Part shown: positions 61,802 through 64,000 of the stretch, one piece after another
Position numbering within the stretch: position 1 is the stretch's first letter
Layout of the letters: every line of letters begins with the position of its first letter
Assembly: GCA_030607875.1 (NCBI GenBank)
Contig: JAUWJD010000005.1
Span: 60,478 to 124,477, forward strand
Source: Chloroflexota bacterium
Lineage (GTDB): Bacteria > Chloroflexota > Anaerolineae > UBA2200
Length of the DNA stretch: 64,000 bases
Direction of reading: 5' to 3'
Program-made: the position numbers and the translations under genes
Notes under the pieces: model-generated
Database searches by the model: none
Seen by the model: the letters and a program-made list of their open reading frames with translations, nothing else
What the model was told of the DNA's origin: nothing

Positions 61802-62116
61802 TCCGCGGATCTCGCAGATCGGACAGACGATCTTGGACAGCGGGAGAAGGGACATCCGAAACTGGAGGCTGGCGACAGCTACAGGCAAGAGACGGGCCCG
61901 ACAGGACGTCTAATGACTGACCAGCGTGGCCGCGTCGACTGCCCATTGGCCATCGCTATCACTCTGCCACGCAGGCAGGCACAGTCGCTGGCCTGGGTTG
62001 TTCTGCCGCTCACCCGAATCAGGGTCTAGGCGAGCACCAGGCAGCCGCCAACGGCGTGCGCGCTCAGTGGCAGCCCGGTTCAGCCAGCACACACCCCGTT
62101 GAAAGAGGAGGAGTCC
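61802..62116. other. Gene-free gap before the HtrA gene
   Basis: About 315 bases with no frame worth reporting on either strand and no clear promoter. The HtrA gene behind it has its own good ribosome-binding site. Confidence 0.5.
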
Positions 62117-63319
62117 ATGATGAGAAAGAAACTCTACACCCAACGCTCTTGGATCATCGCCATTCTTATAGCACTGGTCGTAGGACTGGGAGCCGGTTTG
62201 CGCGGGGCTGCAGTTCTGGGCCAAACAGGCACGTCGTCCGACGTGGCAACCAAGACCGCGCTGCCACCTGTGACGCCCGTGCTGCGTGAGCAGGAAGCGG
62301 CCTTTGCCCTGGAGGCCCAGTTCATCTCGGTTCACAAACGCGCCAGCCCCGCAGTGGTGAACATCACCAGCCGCAGCTATGCGACCAACATGTTCATGCG
62401 GACCGTGCCCCAGGAGGGCACCGGGTCTGGTTTTGTGTACGACCAGCGGGGGCACATCGTCACCAACTACCACGTGGTCGAGAATGCCGAGAAGTTGACG
62501 GTCACATTCGCCGATGGCGAGGTGTACGAGGCCCAGATGGTAGGCACAGATCCGATCAATGACCTGGCAGTGATCCGCATCAATGCAGGCATAGACCTGC
62601 CAGAACCATTGGCCGTCGCCGATTCGGATACCCTGCAAGTTGGGCAGTTCGTGGTCGCCATCGGCAATCCCTTCGGCCTGGACCAGACATTGACCACCGG
62701 TGTGATCAGCGCGCTGGGCCGTATCATCGAAAGCCCCGAGGACAACCGCTTCATCGGCGAAGCCATCCAGACCGATGCGGCTATCAACCCTGGAAACTCG
62801 GGCGGACCGATGCTCGATCTGAGAGGCCGTGTCATCGGCGTCAACTCGCAGATCATCAGCCCCAGCGGTGCCTACGCAGGCATTGGCTTCGCCGTGTCTT
62901 CCAACACCGTGCAGCGCGTGGTGCCGGAGTTGATCGCGCGTGGGTACTACCCTCACCCCTGGTTAGGCGTGCAGATGTTGGCCTTGACGCCGTCCAGCAC
63001 AGAGATGCTGCGTGAGGCAGGCATGAACGTGCCTGTGGATGCCGGACTGCTAGTCCTGAGAGTCGTGGAGGACGCTCCGGCTGAAAAAGCAGGGCTAGAG
63101 GGCAGCACTCACTTTGCGCAGGTGGGCAACACCCGGGTGCCAGTGGATGGCGACATCCTGGTCGCCATCAATGACCAGCCGACCCATACTTTCCAGGAAC
63201 TGACGGTGTACCTGGAGACGGAGACCACGGCCGGAGACACGGTCGAACTGACCATCTTTCGCGAGGGTGAGGAACTGGTCGTCCCCGTGACATTGGCAGA
63301 ATTGCCACGGGATGGATAG
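62117..63319 (+). CDS. HtrA/DegP-like S1C serine protease
   Basis: A 400-residue membrane-anchored protease. The N-terminal helix (WIIAILIALVVGLGAGL) anchors it. The trypsin-like domain has the catalytic triad His119 (NYHVV), Asp149 (INDLAVI) and Ser228 (GNSGGP), and FGLDQTLTTGVISALGR is the L1/L2 region. One PDZ domain (PWLGVQMLALTPS to the C-terminus) follows. It degrades or refolds misfolded envelope proteins. The ATG at 62117 has AGGAGG five bases upstream; the ATG at 62099 lacks one. It fits the envelope-protein block upstream. Confidence 0.93.
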   Translation: MMRKKLYTQRSWIIAILIALVVGLGAGLRGAAVLGQTGTSSDVATKTALPPVTPVLREQEAAFALEAQFISVHKRASPAVVNITSRSYATNMFMRTVPQEGTGSGFVYDQRGHIVTNYHVVENAEKLTVTFADGEVYEAQMVGTDPINDLAVIRINAGIDLPEPLAVADSDTLQVGQFVVAIGNPFGLDQTLTTGVISALGRIIESPEDNRFIGEAIQTDAAINPGNSGGPMLDLRGRVIGVNSQIISPSGAYAGIGFAVSSNTVQRVVPELIARGYYPHPWLGVQMLALTPSSTEMLREAGMNVPVDAGLLVLRVVEDAPAEKAGLEGSTHFAQVGNTRVPVDGDILVAINDQPTHTFQELTVYLETETTAGDTVELTIFREGEELVVPVTLAELPRDG

Positions 63320-63705
63320 CGCTTGGGGCGACGATTGTGAATCACTGTCCAGCAAAGAGAAACGGAGAGCAACTCACTCTCTCTGGTGGCCTCCTTAGGA
63401 GAGGTCCCACAGCATGCGTTATGTCCTCTCCGCTGGTATGATCGGCTGCCCGCTTCAGACCCGGGACGAGGGAAGGAGCAACCTGTGAGCGGCAAGTTGC
63501 TGCTCAAGGCGTCGATCGAGGTGGTCAATGTCAATTTGTCTTTGGGCAACAGGAGATCATGGATGCACAGGGGAATCGTGTTGGACCACGACACGGGTGG
63601 AGACGGTCGAGCGTCTCTGGTTCACTCAGAGGCAAAACCTTGCTGCCTACCCGTCCCATCGCAGGCGCACGATCAAGCACCTGGACGGCCCCTGGCAAAC
63701 CAGCA
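63320..63705. other. Gene-free gap near the window end
   Basis: 386 bases with no frame that I can support. Short open frames on both strands (for example 63386-63745 plus) lack ribosome-binding sites and recognisable sequence. Confidence 0.45.
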
Positions 63706-64000
63706 TCATAGCACCAATTCCTGGTGCGAAATGTCGCTCGTGTAGCAGAATCCTTGGTAGTTTGACAATAAGCCTGGCCTGGCACCTTGCAGTTTGTCCC
63801 GCCTGACGGGGTGGGCGCTGCGGTTTGGAGTGAGAACACGGGCAGAAGGCCTTAGGCTACGGCTTGCTATCCTGGGGTGCTGTGCCAAGACATTGTATCC
63901 ACTCCAAGGACCCAACTCAACGGAGACTTTGTCGAGCATAATGGGGATGACCGTACGGATGTTGTCATCAATCTGGGGTAGTTGCTCCTTGAGATGGGCG
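63706..64000 (-). CDS. Possible C-terminal end of a minus-strand gene
   Basis: The frame is open from the window edge: AHLKEQLPQIDDNIRTVI, then MLDKVSVELGPWSGYNV, and runs to a stop at 63706. The first 30 residues look like a real helical protein, while the last 50 (RIASRSLRPSARVLTP and onward) look random, so the gene may be frameshifted near 63850. The family is not recognised. The sequence beyond the window is needed to decide. Confidence 0.35.
   Translation of the reverse strand, partial: AHLKEQLPQIDDNIRTVIPIMLDKVSVELGPWSGYNVLAQHPRIASRSLRPSARVLTPNRSAHPVRRDKLQGARPGLLSNYQGFCYTSDISHQELVL

Overview
The window looks like one chromosomal segment of a GC-rich, anaerobic or microaerobic bacterium, most likely a member of the Chloroflexota (Anaerolineae-like). 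The reasons are an N-type ATPase operon, a secreted LVIVD-repeat protein ending in an FLPVIM-type tail of the kind seen on Chloroflexota secreted proteins, a fused ECF ATPase, Gld-type ABC genes, CooT- and NifX-like metal proteins and oxygen-sensitive radical SAM enzymes. No 16S rRNA is present, so the assignment is inference.

Layout. 1-3.8 kb (plus strand): tRNA-Ser(CGA), then an ECF vitamin/metal transporter (S component, fused double ATPase, T component). 3.8-15 kb (minus strand): a soluble HAD phosphatase, a small DUF2281-like protein, an MbfA-like ferritin/VIT iron exporter, and a long anaerobe-type cluster with two MBL-fold enzymes, a CoA-binding protein, radical SAM, a CooT-like Ni protein, a NifX-like protein, Mrp, PadR, a CDF-NifX fusion, a MinD-type ATPase remnant and two zinc ribbons. 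A consensus sigma70 promoter with a palindromic operator precedes the last group. 15.1-22.3 kb (minus): a complete N-ATPase operon atpD-C-Q-R-B-E-F-A-(extra gene)-G. The extra gene encodes a small cyclic-di-AMP-receptor/PII-like protein and sits between alpha and gamma. 22.4-38 kb (minus): two HAD hydrolases, an addB-addA helicase-nuclease pair with a DUF1294 gene, a class I isoprenoid-synthase-like protein and a gldA-gldFG-DUF4340 ABC operon. 38-43 kb (plus): SPFH protein, zinc ribbon, tandem-GNAT protein and a DinB/TPR protein. 43-48.3 kb: mostly minus-strand genes mixed with gene wreckage (SWIM zinc-finger pseudogene, clipped permease copy, internally deleted AmmeMemoRadiSam radical SAM gene). 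48.5-64 kb: LVIVD secreted protein, saccharopine-dehydrogenase-like protein, B12-type radical SAM, DUF72, then a plus-strand envelope block (secreted DUF2680-like protein, MacA-MacB-FtsX efflux, lipoprotein, Tat lipoprotein) and an HtrA protease.

How it fits together. The N-ATPase c subunit carries Na+ ligand residues, so the operon probably encodes a sodium-pumping ATPase; the embedded signalling-type protein suggests a regulated pump. The metal cluster reads as Ni/Fe-S/Mo-type cofactor handling under a PadR repressor, with no nitrogenase genes in view. Intergenic DNA is rich in small dispersed palindromes and TTCGTG-type repeats, and these lie next to several broken genes. One such element appears to have entered addB in frame.
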